Shown here piece by piece: positions 10,144 through 21,078 of a DNA stretch of 64,000 bases (position 1 is its first letter; every line of letters starts with the position of its first letter). The translations under genes were made by a program, and so were the position numbers. Source of the DNA: Cymbomonas tetramitiformis (taxonomy: Eukaryota; Chlorophyta; Pyramimonadophyceae; Pyramimonadales; Pyramimonadaceae); assembly GCA_001247695.2 (NCBI GenBank), contig LGRX02035108.1:41057-105056 (forward strand). The letters are read 5' to 3'. The notes below the pieces were generated by a model. That model saw nothing but the letters and a program-made list of their open reading frames with translations, had not been told where the DNA came from and made no database searches.

Positions 10144-10346
10144 ATACCTTTATATACATTGCAGTCGAGCTCATCAGGACCACATCAGCATCCAGGCGAT
10201 CGTTCCAATATGCAGCTATCAGCTGCCCGAAACATGACACCGTCAGATCTTCGTGACACGGATGTGCAGTATGCAACTGGAGTATTATCGTCACGTCGCG
10301 TCGTGCACCCAACCCATCGTCACAACAGGTTACACACCTTCCACCA

Positions 10347-12506
10347 ATGGAGAGATGGGCTAAACAATTTCAGGATCAGCAAGCTCTACTTGATACCCAC
10401 GCTGTTTATATCGATGATGCTGGCTCAATCATGAAGAGTCACGATATTGATGTCACATGTACAGATATAAATGCCAAACGGACGTCCTTCTGTTACCGAG
10501 ATTTTTCCAAGAATATTATACATTCTGATGAGCAAAGAAAGCAATATAAAGATACCTTACCCCCAGAGATGCTCCAGCTTATAAATGGGGGTTGCACCTT
10601 GGGGCAACACTGTGTGCATGCCTTTAGTGCACAGCCACGTGTTCATGATCTCGGGCTCGACACTTTGATTCCGGTGTGCCCATTCGAGCAGAAGCATGGC
10701 AAATGTGGCACAAGAACTACTATTTGTGTGTTCAGCCACAAAAGCAAATCACAAGCAGAGGGTAAGAATGCACAGCTTACCTTATTGGCTGACAAAATTT
10801 CCGGTATACATCAAAGCTATCAAGAACAGAATCAGCAGATCCAGTCGATGACAGAGCACATTGCGACTCTTGAGAAACGGAACCACATTCTCGAAGAAAT
10901 TCAACAGATTGTTTGCAAAACTGATGGGATCATCACGATGCTTCCTGCACCTACATTGGAGGTTATGATTCCTAATGTGTTGCTATTTTTATCAACAATG
11001 GCTAAAGGAATGAAATCGGCCAGGCCGATTGAGATATATTGTGTTTTACACGATTTCAGCATTACCAAGTTTTATGAGCATGCTACGACAGTTGGTTGTG
11101 TTGACGTACCAGTTTCCACTGCAACACCATTGGATTTGGCACCTGGTGAGAGTTCTGGCCGTTCATCCTGTGACCGTAGTATAACGTTTACTCCTGCAAA
11201 TTATATCAATCATTTACCAAATCATTTTGCAGTTATACCCGATCTTGACATTGTGCTCAAAGATTCGACCTATGCGCATGTCATATGTGCTGACATTTCT
11301 CTTATTTCCAAGCCAGAGGAGATCACGGCCAGGATGTTGCCGTTTATTATCTTGCAAATATATGCACCTCCAGTAGAATTTATATCTTCTGTTGGAGTGA
11401 ATGTTTCACAAGCACATGATAAGATGGGTATCTTCAGTGATCTTGATGGCATCAAGTTGCCAAGTATATTCTTGCCGAATCAGCATTCCATAATTGGTAC
11501 ATTTATTTCACACTTTTATGCGAATATGCACACTGATGCATCTTTCTTATGTACCGGTTTACAGTCGGGCGATACTTCAAGAGACACTTGGCCTTGTCAA
11601 CCGATGCTTTCAACGACACCACGACTGACTCAGATGTCACAAATGAGCTCAACAATATTTCCAACTTGCTTACCGCCGATGCAATCTGATTTAGTTTGCG
11701 GCCGATATGCTCATGCATACCATCCTGTCAATATGAATAATATTTTGAGCAACCGGTTTGCACGTCACATGCATCCTTCTTCGACCGGCTTCTCGGATGC
11801 ACATGCATTTTTCAAATGGACAAATGACACACATAAGGACAATTTTCTTGTTACTCCGATACTTGGTAAGAATGCTAATAAATCCTTTGTGCACAGAATT
11901 TCGAGCACATATGGGAAGTCACATTGCATGTCCCCACTTGATGCATGGGGGCTTCATTCCGACAATTCTAAGGGGATCGTAGCCGCATGTGTGAATTTAT
12001 TCTTCGAGGAGTTTGGACCGTTCATCAACCGGAATGTTTCTTTGTTTTCACAATTTATTGACTATATCGTGAGACACCATACCGTCACGAAAGATTTTGA
12101 TAGATTGTCGCCTCAATTTTGCTCACCTTATGATCGGGGGGCATGCCCGGTGAAGAAGGTTACTTACCGTGTTAAGGACCCTTATCTTGCACCAAATGAG
12201 ACACACCATCTATACTCGTTGTATACCGGCTTGCTCCAACGTGCACATCAAACGAATATTGCCGATCCTTATTGTTGGACAGTTTGTGATACTTCATTCT
12301 CGGGGTGGTATGCACCGCGCATTCCGTGTGTCATTGAGAGACATAGAGATCCCTTTGCTTTCCTCTTCTTTGTTTATGCCGTCCACAAGTTCATGGGTAA
12401 TCGAGTATTTAATTACGAAATCGACCGAGTCAATGGGCATTTGCATTACTACATTGGCAATATGTCTTGGGCTCCAAAAACTACCAATGCCGGCAAAGAG
12501 ACATAA
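10347..12506 (+). CDS. Second ORF of the Penelope-like element: CCCH zinc finger and coiled coil
   Basis: This 719-aa frame lies 203 bp after the RT ORF on the same strand. Residues about 110-131 hold CPFEQKHGKCGTRTTICVFSH, a C-x8-C-x6-C-x3-H pattern close to the CCCH RNA-binding zinc finger. A predicted coiled coil follows (about 145-190, heptad-like QEQNQQIQSMTEHIATLEKR). The remaining 500 residues have no motif I recognise; I checked for a tyrosine recombinase, nuclease and RNase H without success. Position and CCCH plus coiled coil suggest a Gag-like or RNA-binding role in the retroelement particle. That is inference. A 3' fragment of a second copy is present inverted at 14639-14785. Confidence 0.6.
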   Translation: MERWAKQFQDQQALLDTHAVYIDDAGSIMKSHDIDVTCTDINAKRTSFCYRDFSKNIIHSDEQRKQYKDTLPPEMLQLINGGCTLGQHCVHAFSAQPRVHDLGLDTLIPVCPFEQKHGKCGTRTTICVFSHKSKSQAEGKNAQLTLLADKISGIHQSYQEQNQQIQSMTEHIATLEKRNHILEEIQQIVCKTDGIITMLPAPTLEVMIPNVLLFLSTMAKGMKSARPIEIYCVLHDFSITKFYEHATTVGCVDVPVSTATPLDLAPGESSGRSSCDRSITFTPANYINHLPNHFAVIPDLDIVLKDSTYAHVICADISLISKPEEITARMLPFIILQIYAPPVEFISSVGVNVSQAHDKMGIFSDLDGIKLPSIFLPNQHSIIGTFISHFYANMHTDASFLCTGLQSGDTSRDTWPCQPMLSTTPRLTQMSQMSSTIFPTCLPPMQSDLVCGRYAHAYHPVNMNNILSNRFARHMHPSSTGFSDAHAFFKWTNDTHKDNFLVTPILGKNANKSFVHRISSTYGKSHCMSPLDAWGLHSDNSKGIVAACVNLFFEEFGPFINRNVSLFSQFIDYIVRHHTVTKDFDRLSPQFCSPYDRGACPVKKVTYRVKDPYLAPNETHHLYSLYTGLLQRAHQTNIADPYCWTVCDTSFSGWYAPRIPCVIERHRDPFAFLFFVYAVHKFMGNRVFNYEIDRVNGHLHYYIGNMSWAPKTTNAGKET

Positions 12507-14785
12507 CTATTTATGTAGGTTTCTTAGTATGGTAGACGTATAATGGTGTCATCCGTCAACTCTTATATAACCACTTGCTTGTTGCTTGCAATTTACATGA
12601 TTGGCATAATTTGTTCAAAGTATTTCAGTTCCATTTGCACATTTATTAGTATCTTCTTCCTCTCCCTATACTCATTTCCTTCCTCATGAGTATCGATTGC
12701 ATTTAGACAAGATGTATGCCATACATGGGTGCAGCAAATAGGTCCCTTATTGAAGGGGGTGGGAGAGGGGAAATACTAATATCCCCTGATTTACTAACAG
12801 GGTGGATATATTACATCATTTCATTTTTGAGCATTTATACACGAAAGATATAGATGTCGATGATGACTCGGATATTCAGTCTTACGGGTTTGAGGGTAAT
12901 ACTTTTTCATCCTCGCCTCCAGATTTTAATTATATGATCTGTCCGAGCGTTCATCCGCGCAGATTTTAATCATATGATCAATCCGAGCGTTGCTGACGCT
13001 TGTGAGATTGACACATCTGTATTTGTTTCACATCGACCGTGTTTTGCTCTCATTCTGCACCACAACGCCTTGCATACAGGCACGCGCAGGTATACGTCTC
13101 ACCGGGCGGAAACTATAATGTTGCTATGCAAACCGTAGCAGAACCTGTGCGTGTGCAAGCTCGATTAGCTCCGGACTTAGCAGTGTTCACTTTACAGTAT
13201 AACGTCTTCATGTTTATGTGTATATTTATACCAACAAGACGTGACTGGCACTGTTAACCCTCTGGAAATTATTTATTATACTTATGCCATCCATACGTGC
13301 TGGTATATATCGCGGCACACTTTTTAGCATCTTGTCTGTGGCACTCATCGCCTGTATATTTATAATGCCTGATTGGGTTCCGCATAAACAACGTGCACCC
13401 AAGCGGCGTTACGATGATTTACATCAGGGAGGAAGAAGAAATGGAACTCAATCAATATAGTCAGGTATAAGACTTTTCGACGACTGTTCTTATTATACCG
13501 TGCTGGGATGCCCATCATACAAGTACCATTTATGTCACGCTGTATAATTCTATTTCGTGATTTGCTGAAGCCCTATCCAGCGAGGGCGCATCTCTATAAT
13601 TATACAAAAACATAAATGGTACATGTATGATGGGCATCCCAGCACGGTATAATAAGAACAGTCGTCGAAAAGTCTTATACCGGACTATATTGATTGAGTT
13701 CCATTTCTTCTTCCTCCCTGATGTAAATCATCGTAACGCCGCTTGGGTGCACGTTGTTTATGCGGAACCCAATCAGGCATTATAAATATACAGGCGATGA
13801 GTGCCACAGACAAGATGCTAAAAAGTGTGCCGCGATATATACCAGCACGTATGGATGGCATAAGTATAATAAATAATTTCCAGAGGGTTAACAGTGCCAG
13901 TCACGTCTTGTTGGTATAAATATACACATAAACATGAAGACGTTATACTGTAAAGTGAACACTGCTAAGTCCGGAGCTAATCGAGCTTGCATACGCACAG
14001 GTTCTGCTACGGTTTGCATAGCAACATTATAGTTTCCGCCCGGTGAGACGTATACCTGCGCGTGCCTGTATGCAAGGCGTTGTGGTGCAGAATGAGAGCA
14101 AAACACGGTCGATGTGAAACAAATACAGATGTGTCAATCTCACAAGCGTCAGCAACGCTCGGATTGATCATATGATTAAAATCTGCGCGGATGAACGCTC
14201 GGACAGATCATATACTTAAAATCTGGAGGCGAGGATGAAAAAGTATTACCCTCAAACCCGTAAGACTGAATATCCGAGTCATCATCGACATCTATATCTT
14301 TCGTGTATAAATGCTCAAAAATGAAATGATGTAATATATCCACCCTGTTAGTAAATCAGGGGATATTAGTATTTCCCCTCTCCCACCCCCTTCAATAAGG
14401 GACCTATTTGCTGCACCCACGTGCGGCATACATCTTGTCTAAATGCAATCGATACTCATGAGGAAGGAAATGAGTATAGGGAGAGGAAGAAGATACTAAT
14501 AAATGTGCAAATGGAACTGAAATACTTTGAACAAATTATGCCAATCATGTAAATTGCAAGCAACAAGCAAGTGGTTATATAAGAGTTGACGGATGACACC
14601 ATTATGCGTCTACCATACTAAGAAACCTACATAAATAGTTATGTCTCTTTGCCGGCATTGGTAGTCTTTGGAGCCCAAGACATATTGCCAATGTAGTAAT
14701 GCAAATGCCCATTGACTCGGTCGATTTCGTAATTAAATACTCGATTACCCATGAACTTGTGGACGGCATAAACAAAGAAGCCGAA
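12370..14785. repeat. ~2.4-kb near-perfect palindrome made by two Penelope-like tails
   Basis: Left arm 12370-13534 and right arm 13611-14785 are inverted copies, separated by about 76 bp (13535-13610). The arms include the last ~140 bp of the second ORF, the tail (with CCCCTCTCCCACCCCC-type sequence) and the repeat arm. The right arm is the 3' end of a 5'-truncated copy in opposite orientation, joined tail-to-tail to the complete element. Divergence between arms is low, so the event is recent or the arms are homogenised. Confidence 0.85.
14639..14785 (-). pseudogene. 3' fragment of the CCCH-zinc-finger ORF (truncated second copy)
   Basis: Reverse-strand reading matches the C-terminal ~48 residues of the ORF that ends at 12506, including the stop. 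The copy is cut near 14780-14790, where similarity to the intact ORF ends; such 5' truncation is usual for target-primed reverse transcription. Confidence 0.75.
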
Positions 14786-15353
14786 AGCGACGTGCCCGAT
14801 AGGATTTTGTCACAAACAGGTACGTAGCGTGCTGTCTGCGACTGTTGTTGGCACGCTCGACACACGACTGTTGTTTGATGTGACAGCTTCGTGACAGCTT
14901 CGTGAGTCAGAACGTTATGCATTCGCATGCATATAGAAGCGTTTGCGCCAATATGAAAATAAAAATATTTAATACGCACTGAAGGTGCATATGTGTAATT
15001 GTATTATATTCATGAAAAATAGCGGACGGGTGTCACACAGTCGTATCGCATTTTCCTTTTTGATTCTCAATTCTGCAATACCCGTGACACACGCGAGGCA
15101 TGACCGCCTGCGCCTGCGCCTCGTCGTCGCGCGTTGCTGCTCCCATAAGAGCAGCAACATATATCCCAGCAGCTGTGAAAAACTTTGAGAATTTGTTTTG
15201 GCACACCCAACCGCGGTAAGGTGTATGCAAAGGCGGTATATATGTAACATATATGCAAGCAGTGTGCTGTTGACTGCTGGATATCGTAACTGTACCAAAC
15301 CAGGGTAAGGACTTTGCGACACCATATTATAAGAGAGAGAGCGAGAGAGGAGG
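14786..15353. other. Upstream region of the sulfotransferase gene
   Basis: No coding exon is evident. A TATTATAAG motif at about 15327 sits some 25 bp before the ATG, followed by a GA-rich run (GAGAGAGAGCGAGAGAGGAGG). It could be a core promoter or leader, but there is no independent support. Confidence 0.3.
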
Positions 15354-16478
15354 ATGATGATTTTATCACGGGATGCGGTTATACTCTGGGTGTGCATAGT
15401 GGGCGCACACTTCGTGTTCAACTCATCGATGATTGCCGCCGCGAGTGACGACGACACCGAATGGTCACTTAGTAGCAGATTTGGCGGCGCTGGTGTGGGG
15501 AGGAGTCTACTACGTCGTCGCCGTTTAAACAACGGGCACGCTGATAGAAATTGCCAGCCACACCTCTCCAAGCCGGAGATATGTCCGTGTTACCGGCCGC
15601 CAGCTGATGTAGCACCAAAGTCGTCGCACTGCGGCCAATTGTACTGGATGCATATTCGTAAAGCTGGAGGCAGCGTTGTATCACGCGTAGCTGGAAACCA
15701 AAAATTCCGACGGGGTATATGGGGAGAATATCATATGTTTCCATATAAATGTCTTCAAGCGCCAGAGGCGAGTCGCACGCTTTTCTTAACGATGATGCGC
15801 GACCCAATCGCTCGTTGGGTGAGCGAGTTTGCCTACAAAGGCATGCATACCAAGTACAATCTGACAACGAGCTCGTCAGAAGATGAAGTGCTCAGAGGAG
15901 TGAGGAAATGGTTATCGTGGAGCAAGCAGCAAAAGAAATTCAACAGAGGCAAAACGTTCGTGCCGAATTGGTTGACAGCGATGTTTTCCGGCAGGTGTGA
16001 TTGTAGAGCTTGGAATAAGGAAGCACTTAATGCGTCCGGCACTGCAATCTATCATCTCTTTTCGGGCTGTCCCATGAATGTAGAGCGTATTCGCGAGCAA
16101 TGGAAAAACTCGCATCGCATTCATAATCGCGACTTATCCATTGCCAAATCGGTATTGGACCAGTTTCAAGGCGTACTGATCACCGAACTTTTCAAAAACC
16201 AATCGCTGAACAATGTGGCAATGCTCCAACACCAAGGGTTCAATATGTCGGGAATTTCTCAAGTTGGGGGTGTGACACGCCACGAATCAGCGAATGACGT
16301 GAAACGCTTTCAATATGTTATGATGAGCTTCCCCAGAGTTACTGCACTTATAGCTCACTACAGTCAAACAGATTTGTTGTTGTACAAATTCTGTGTCGAT
16401 ATATATTGCAAACGATTACTTGAAGTCGAGAACCGTCCACAAAAACTCCCTGACGAATGCGTAGAACGTACTGAATAA
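15354..16478 (+). CDS. Golgi-type carbohydrate sulfotransferase (sulfotransferase family 2-like)
   Basis: The single-exon protein of 374 aa begins with a short N-terminus and a hydrophobic signal-anchor (residues about 8-30, VILWVCIVGAHFVF), as in type II Golgi membrane enzymes. MHIRKAGGS (99-107) is the 5'-phosphosulfate-binding loop (usually H-I/x-P/R-K-x-G-G-T/S), and RDPIARWVSEF (149-159) is the 3'-phosphate-binding motif. Such enzymes move sulfate from PAPS to sugar chains. Potential N-glycosylation sites (NLT, NAS, NQS, NMS) fit a lumenal catalytic domain. Eight or more cysteines could form disulfides. The acceptor sugar cannot be predicted. It is the only clearly intact host-like enzyme gene in the window and lies between two transposons. 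Confidence 0.8.
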   Translation: MMILSRDAVILWVCIVGAHFVFNSSMIAAASDDDTEWSLSSRFGGAGVGRSLLRRRRLNNGHADRNCQPHLSKPEICPCYRPPADVAPKSSHCGQLYWMHIRKAGGSVVSRVAGNQKFRRGIWGEYHMFPYKCLQAPEASRTLFLTMMRDPIARWVSEFAYKGMHTKYNLTTSSSEDEVLRGVRKWLSWSKQQKKFNRGKTFVPNWLTAMFSGRCDCRAWNKEALNASGTAIYHLFSGCPMNVERIREQWKNSHRIHNRDLSIAKSVLDQFQGVLITELFKNQSLNNVAMLQHQGFNMSGISQVGGVTRHESANDVKRFQYVMMSFPRVTALIAHYSQTDLLLYKFCVDIYCKRLLEVENRPQKLPDECVERTE

Positions 16479-16760
16479 TGGACCATGCGCAGCGCTCGTT
16501 GTATATTGAACTGCTCGTGGTCAGTACGGATATTGTATAAAATATACATCACACAAATGATGGGTACCTATGAAGTATTCTAGGTGTACATATTCTAGCG
16601 CAAACGTCTTACCGGGCAGATACAGTAACCGGCAAAAGGGGAGTCCTCGTCGCGACCTAGAATGATTTACAGGGTAAGTTGCATCCCAGTATATACACAA
16701 TAACAATAAAATGCCATTTGGTATGCATACATACGGCGCGTGCGGCACCATTCACACCAT
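16479..16760. other. Spacer downstream of the sulfotransferase gene
   Basis: No gene or repeat recognised before the hAT-like element begins at 16769. Confidence 0.4.
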
Positions 16761-17059
16761 GCAACATGTAAGGCTGCCACTTTACCGGTAAGCCAAAATT
16801 GGACTTGGTAATACCAGTAATTTTACCGGTAATTACTCTCATGGTATTACCAAAGTATTACCATATGCAATAAATCGCCTAAAATGTGGCATGGCTCACA
16901 TAGGTCATCCCGAACATGTCCACTAGACTAATGTGACGCCTCTGAATGCAACTAGCATGAGCGACGTTCGAAAAACGTGATTAAAACAGAAGGTAATGCG
17001 AGGTAAAATATAACACACGCAGTTCCCAGAAGACACAAAAATGAGAATGAAGGAGCACG

Positions 17060-17362
17060 TTGTGGCGTCCTATACGGCTCTAACATGTGAAAACGGACGT
17101 CACCATCTGATATGGCATGGTCGAAAATGGTTAGCGACATAGCCACCTTCGTTGTCGGGATCCGGTCCGTGCATCCCGCTTTAGCGTGGGATAGCGAAAC
17201 GCGGGTCTTTGGGGTTTGCATGGTGACGCGTAGAGCGCCTTGTGGCGTCCTATACGGCTCTAACATGTGAAAACGGACGTCACCATCGGATTTGGCATGG
17301 TCGAAAATGGTTAGCAGCATAGCCACCTTGTCGGGATCCGGTCCGTGCATCCCGCTTTAGCG
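17060..17362. repeat. 180-bp direct duplication inside the hAT-like element
   Basis: TGTGGCGTCCTATACGGCTC and the ~120 bp that follow (to CCCGCTTTAGCG) occur at 17061 and again at 17241 with a few changes. The open frame crossing them (16952-17350, minus) repeats the same peptide twice and has no domain signal. Confidence 0.8.
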
Positions 17363-17986
17363 GTTATTAACAGGTTGTGAGGTCAACACTTACCAGGATA
17401 ACAACAACTGGTGACAATTACGAGTAATAAGAGATAAAGGAGAAAGAGGTAACAAATTAACAATGCCGAGTTAACCTCATATGCATAAGTAAGTAGCAAT
17501 CAGTGACCTCGGATTATGCACACGATGTTAGAGTGTCATTTGGTAGATCTATATATTGACTATGATTGTAGTAATAACTAACAAGCAGGTGAGCAATCAC
17601 TTTATATGAGAGGATATCATTGCAATGACTCGGACGTCCAACTCATGCCAATGTTTGCTGAATTTTAGCTTTTATATATATGGTAAATGTCATATTACAT
17701 TTAGGCTGAAAATGTAAACCGATCTAGCCATTTTTGCTGGCAAATATAAAATAATGAGGTGCACATATGCATAGCTATTACAAGTACTGCATGTATGTGC
17801 CATTCATTTATTTTCGACACTTTTGCACCTTAGTTCAATTGAATTTAAGAAATTACCGTACCTCTGGTGATAATGCCCAAAGAGTTACTCTGTCAAACAC
17901 ATCAAATAATAATATGGAAAAGTTATGCTACCCAACTAAGGATGTTACTGCCTAACTATTCACATTCACATGCGCTGCATCGCATA

Positions 17987-18418
17987 TCAATCTGACTCGA
18001 TTTCTTTCATGCGCAAATACACCCAGGCGCCAGGCACAATATCTTCCGGTAGCACGGTAGGAGTATGATAAGAATCCAAAGATAGTTTTGAGCCTCGGAC
18101 GCCTTCGTCCCACATTATGTCATAGTTGTGGCGAAGGCGCGTGGCACTATACCTCACTACTTTTCCAAGTTCCCACCCTCCACTCCAACACATCAAAACA
18201 AAGAGTTCATCGAGTGCGGCTCCGGTGAGTAGGGTAGCAGGCTTTGGCACAATTTCAAAGCCCTCTGGCACAAAAAAAGCCTGGGTGACCAATTCATCCT
18301 CGTCCTCTTCCACAAGTGCTGCAGACATTGCACCTGTGGCCTCACCTGCAGGGAGGTCCTCATCGGAATGCGAGACAGCAGACGCAATTGCTTGTGGGGT
18401 CTCGTTACTTTCAGACAT
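17987..18418 (-). CDS. 143-aa protein with SH3/Tudor-like barrel pattern, unknown function
   Basis: The frame starts MSESNETPQA, has an acidic, low-complexity N-terminal half (about 1-45) and a C-terminal conserved-looking part (about 45-140): FFVPEGFEIVPKP, WELGKVVRYS, YDIMWDEGVRGSKLSLDSY and PGAWVYLR. Alternating short strands with WD-G and G-W elements resemble small SH3- or Tudor-like barrels. I do not recognise the exact family. It is carried between the ends of the hAT-like element and has no stop or frameshift, which suggests either maintained cargo or recent capture. It may be the remaining exon of a larger transposon protein. Confidence 0.5.
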   Translation of the reverse strand: MSESNETPQAIASAVSHSDEDLPAGEATGAMSAALVEEDEDELVTQAFFVPEGFEIVPKPATLLTGAALDELFVLMCWSGGWELGKVVRYSATRLRHNYDIMWDEGVRGSKLSLDSYHTPTVLPEDIVPGAWVYLRMKEIESD

Positions 18419-18930
18419 ACCTGCTCAACGAACATGCAGCCAATGTGAAACGCCATACGGCAGCTTCCAAGCTTTATAGATAACCTGTTGCCCGCTTCGC
18501 GTTTCGTACTGCATATTCAAAATTTTAGGATTGCGCGCGAAATATTTACTGGTTTAGTTGAAAATTCGGTTTCAGTTGTCGTGTTGTGCTGTGCTGTGGC
18601 CACGAGCACGTTCAGCAGGACGTCACTTTCAGGTTTCCTTGGAGATGGGCGTGTCCTCTCGCAGTCCAGTCGAGTGGATGCCAAGCTTTGCCACAAATCA
18701 TAGACATAGACATAATCGAAAATCGGCAACATCTGGATGGGCGACTCCCGGTAAAATCGTGGTAAAATCGAGTAAAATCCGGGTAATACTCGGTGTCATA
18801 TTACCATAATGTCATCTTACCGGTCCAGTGGTGGTAAAGGATAAATGGGAACGGTATTACCAGTAATTTTACCGGTAAAACCGGTGGAAGTATTACCACC
18901 CGGATTTTACCCGGCAGCCTTAGCAACATG

Positions 18931-19590
18931 TTAGTTTTATAGCGCAATTCATCTACACTCGACGATATGTGATATTAAATCATCGCCAATGGCCCATTTG
19001 TACCCATATTATTGTCATGCGGAGTGTATGATGAATCGATGACATTGTAAGGATACCTGAGTGACTCACATGAAACGTAAAGCCAGTAATGCGAGTCGTC
19101 AACACGTTTCGCACATACCGAGGGCGTTGGAACCCCTTCACGCATGATGTATGTGTCCCGATGTTTTATGGGGCCTGCTGTATAGTGGAGGTATATACAC
19201 GTACGTACGTATACACCCGGATCATATAGATCGTGCAAAAAAACGTTACCGACATGCATACCTCGGCGAAACACGAGGACGCCGCTTGCATTAGGGGTGT
19301 GCATGGATAACGTATACGAGCATTGTTGCTTGTCTACGATAGTACTAAGTCTAATCTACTCGATAGAATAATAATATGGCTCATTGGTTACGTAAGGTTA
19401 CGATCCGAATATTGATAATGATGTAAGTTAAGAGAGTGGTTGTATTGGCATCTCCGGCCTTATACAGATTGGTGCAATACTGCCCTTGAACAATCTAAAA
19501 AAATGGCGGACTCTCTCATATATCGGTGTGAAACATATGAAGTTCTCCATTCATGTGAAATATACGAAGGCATCTGTGCACGTGAACGTG
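18931..19590. other. No gene seen
   Basis: Open frames here (for example on the minus strand at 18975-19304) are short and show no domain or codon pattern. A GTACGTACGTAT microsatellite lies at about 19199-19212. Confidence 0.4.
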
Positions 19591-19689
19591 TTTGCCGGGG
19601 ATAGTTAGGGTTGCCATTTTGGTGCGCGGTGTCGCGCGTTCGTTCTTTCGACTCTCTAGACAACGTAGCGAACGCGACGCATTTTTTAC

Positions 19690-19889
19690 TGCAGCTGGTG
19701 GGACGACGACGGCGCTGGTGCTTGGGAGACCTGGGGTGTACGACTGGATCTGGTGGTATGGACTGGTGCGTCGAGGACGTCAAGAGCACGAACGCTGTCC
19801 ACTTCTGCAGTCTCGGGAGCATGCCGGTGGTGAAGCACGGTGTACTCCTGAAATTACTGAAGTGTTGTTGTTCCACTGCAGGTAATTAA
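19690..19889 (+). pseudogene. Ty1/copia RNase H relic
   Basis: One frame reads a string resembling the copia RNase H start: MDWCVEDVKSTNAVHFCSLG followed by a CSTA-like end and a stop. In copia elements the pattern is S-DW-x-G-D-x-x-x-RKST-x-G-Y-x-F-x-LG ... STAEAEY. The catalytic Asp region and KST are kept, but surrounding residues are degraded and no RT or integrase remains nearby. Confidence 0.4.
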
Positions 19890-21078
19890 TTCGTGGCGTT
19901 TTTTACCTACTTGTGATTTTGTTGGTCTTTTATTTTTTCCGCTTCACCACTGGCAATTCTCGGCTTCCCTTGACGTGACGGCTGGCGTCAACGCGATGCG
20001 CTACGGTGAGGTGACGAAGGAATTGGAGTCCGCCAAATGAAGTAAGTATGCTAGGTTTCCCTGGAATTTCTTAAGGCTCAACTGAGAATGCTATGAAGCT
20101 GGCAGTATTCAAGGAGGACGAGCCGGGATTTGTGGAAGCACGAACGATCGACACAGCGCGACTGAGGTGGCAGGCACACAGGAGGATCATAGTTAGCTAG
20201 TATGATCTGTGCCACGATTTGTGGTTGGTAGCACGTAAAAAATTACTTTTCACGAGTATGAATTGAAGTGAGCTAGAGTTACGGAGATCTCTGCTTTGTG
20301 ATCAATCAGAACGTTGTTCAGATGTACAAAATTTAAACATAGCCAGAAATCGAACGTCATTGAGCGGGGCTCACAACTTATTTGCAATGCCATAGCAATT
20401 GTGTTGACGAATATAATCGAAAACGTCGTCAATCACACAAGCGAGAGAATAAAAGCGGCAACCTCTCTAATTGCCCACAATACATCTCTATACGTCCGGG
20501 TTGGAGAAAGTTGAAAAGTAGTTTCGTTGGAGCGCTTGCAGATAATTGACACCGACTGCATGCATATCAAAGGTAATAAGTCGTGTGTGTGCATGTGTGT
20601 GCATGTGTGTGATGCATGTGTGTGATGCATGTGTGTGATGCATGTGTGTGTATTTGTTTGTGTGGGTGGGTGCTATGTGTGTGTTCACTTTCCATTCATA
20701 ATTCATGCTGGTAATACTTGCAGTATTGTATACGCGATGTGTACGTGAAGTGATGAGCCGTCGTGGAGCATGCCATACTTTCTCCTTGACCTAATTCTTT
20801 GTACACAATGTTGTGAATCAAAACACCCTACATCGTCGATTCATGCTTGTGAGTTGTGATGTAATGCATGATGATTTATTTACGAAGTGTGTGATTGGAA
20901 TCTTGGAACGGTCCCGCCATATCGGTGCCTGCGTCATTATCTCACTTATTCGCTTAGATGGTGGTGTATTAGTTTTGATTGGCATGCACGCTAGGTCGTT
21001 CACTTTATTATGAGTGTGTGTGTGTGTGTGTGTGCCCGCGCGCGTGTGTGTACATAGATTAACATATATACATATATG
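19890..21078. other. No gene seen; GT-rich microsatellites
   Basis: Contains GTGTGTGCAT/GTGTGTGATGCAT repeats (20580-20660) and a (TG)n run (about 21013-21034). Open frames through the repeats are artefacts. Confidence 0.5.

Larger units (their letters stand above)
7220..13610 (+). mobile_element. Penelope-like retroelement with inverted terminal repeats
   Basis: The core contains an RT ORF (8227-10143), a second ORF (10347-12506), an untranslated tail, and a block of about 0.75 kb that occurs inverted at both sides (7311-8066 and 12870-13534). A shorter block of about 100 bp (ATAGAGATGCGCCCTCGC...) lies at 7245-7320 and again right before the RT ORF (8150-8225), and inverted at the right end (13534-13605). 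Penelope-like elements often carry terminal repeats in direct or inverted orientation and partial inverted neighbours. No GIY-YIG endonuclease is visible, as in endonuclease-lacking Penelope-like elements. The left block may also be an inverted truncated copy rather than part of the same unit. Confidence 0.6.
16769..18922. mobile_element. hAT-like transposon carrying a small gene
   Basis: The ends are inverted: TAAGGCTGCC at 16769 and GGCAGCCTTA ending at 18922. Both are flanked by the same 8 bp, GCAACATG (16761-16768 and 18923-18930). An 8-bp duplication and short TIRs are typical of hAT elements. Subterminal regions on both sides contain repeated GGTAATACC and TTTTACCGGTAA motifs (16780-16860; 18740-18905). 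No recognisable transposase is present. Contents: a direct repeat (17060-17362) and a 143-aa ORF (17987-18418). Confidence 0.75.

Noticed and set aside
7220..14785. DIRS-like element because of inverted terminal repeats
   Set aside because: The RT has PKxHK and YLDV blocks of the Penelope-like class and there is no recombinase or RNase H.
16952..17350. 132-aa minus-strand ORF inside the hAT-like element
   Set aside because: It reads the 180-bp duplication twice and has no domain signal.
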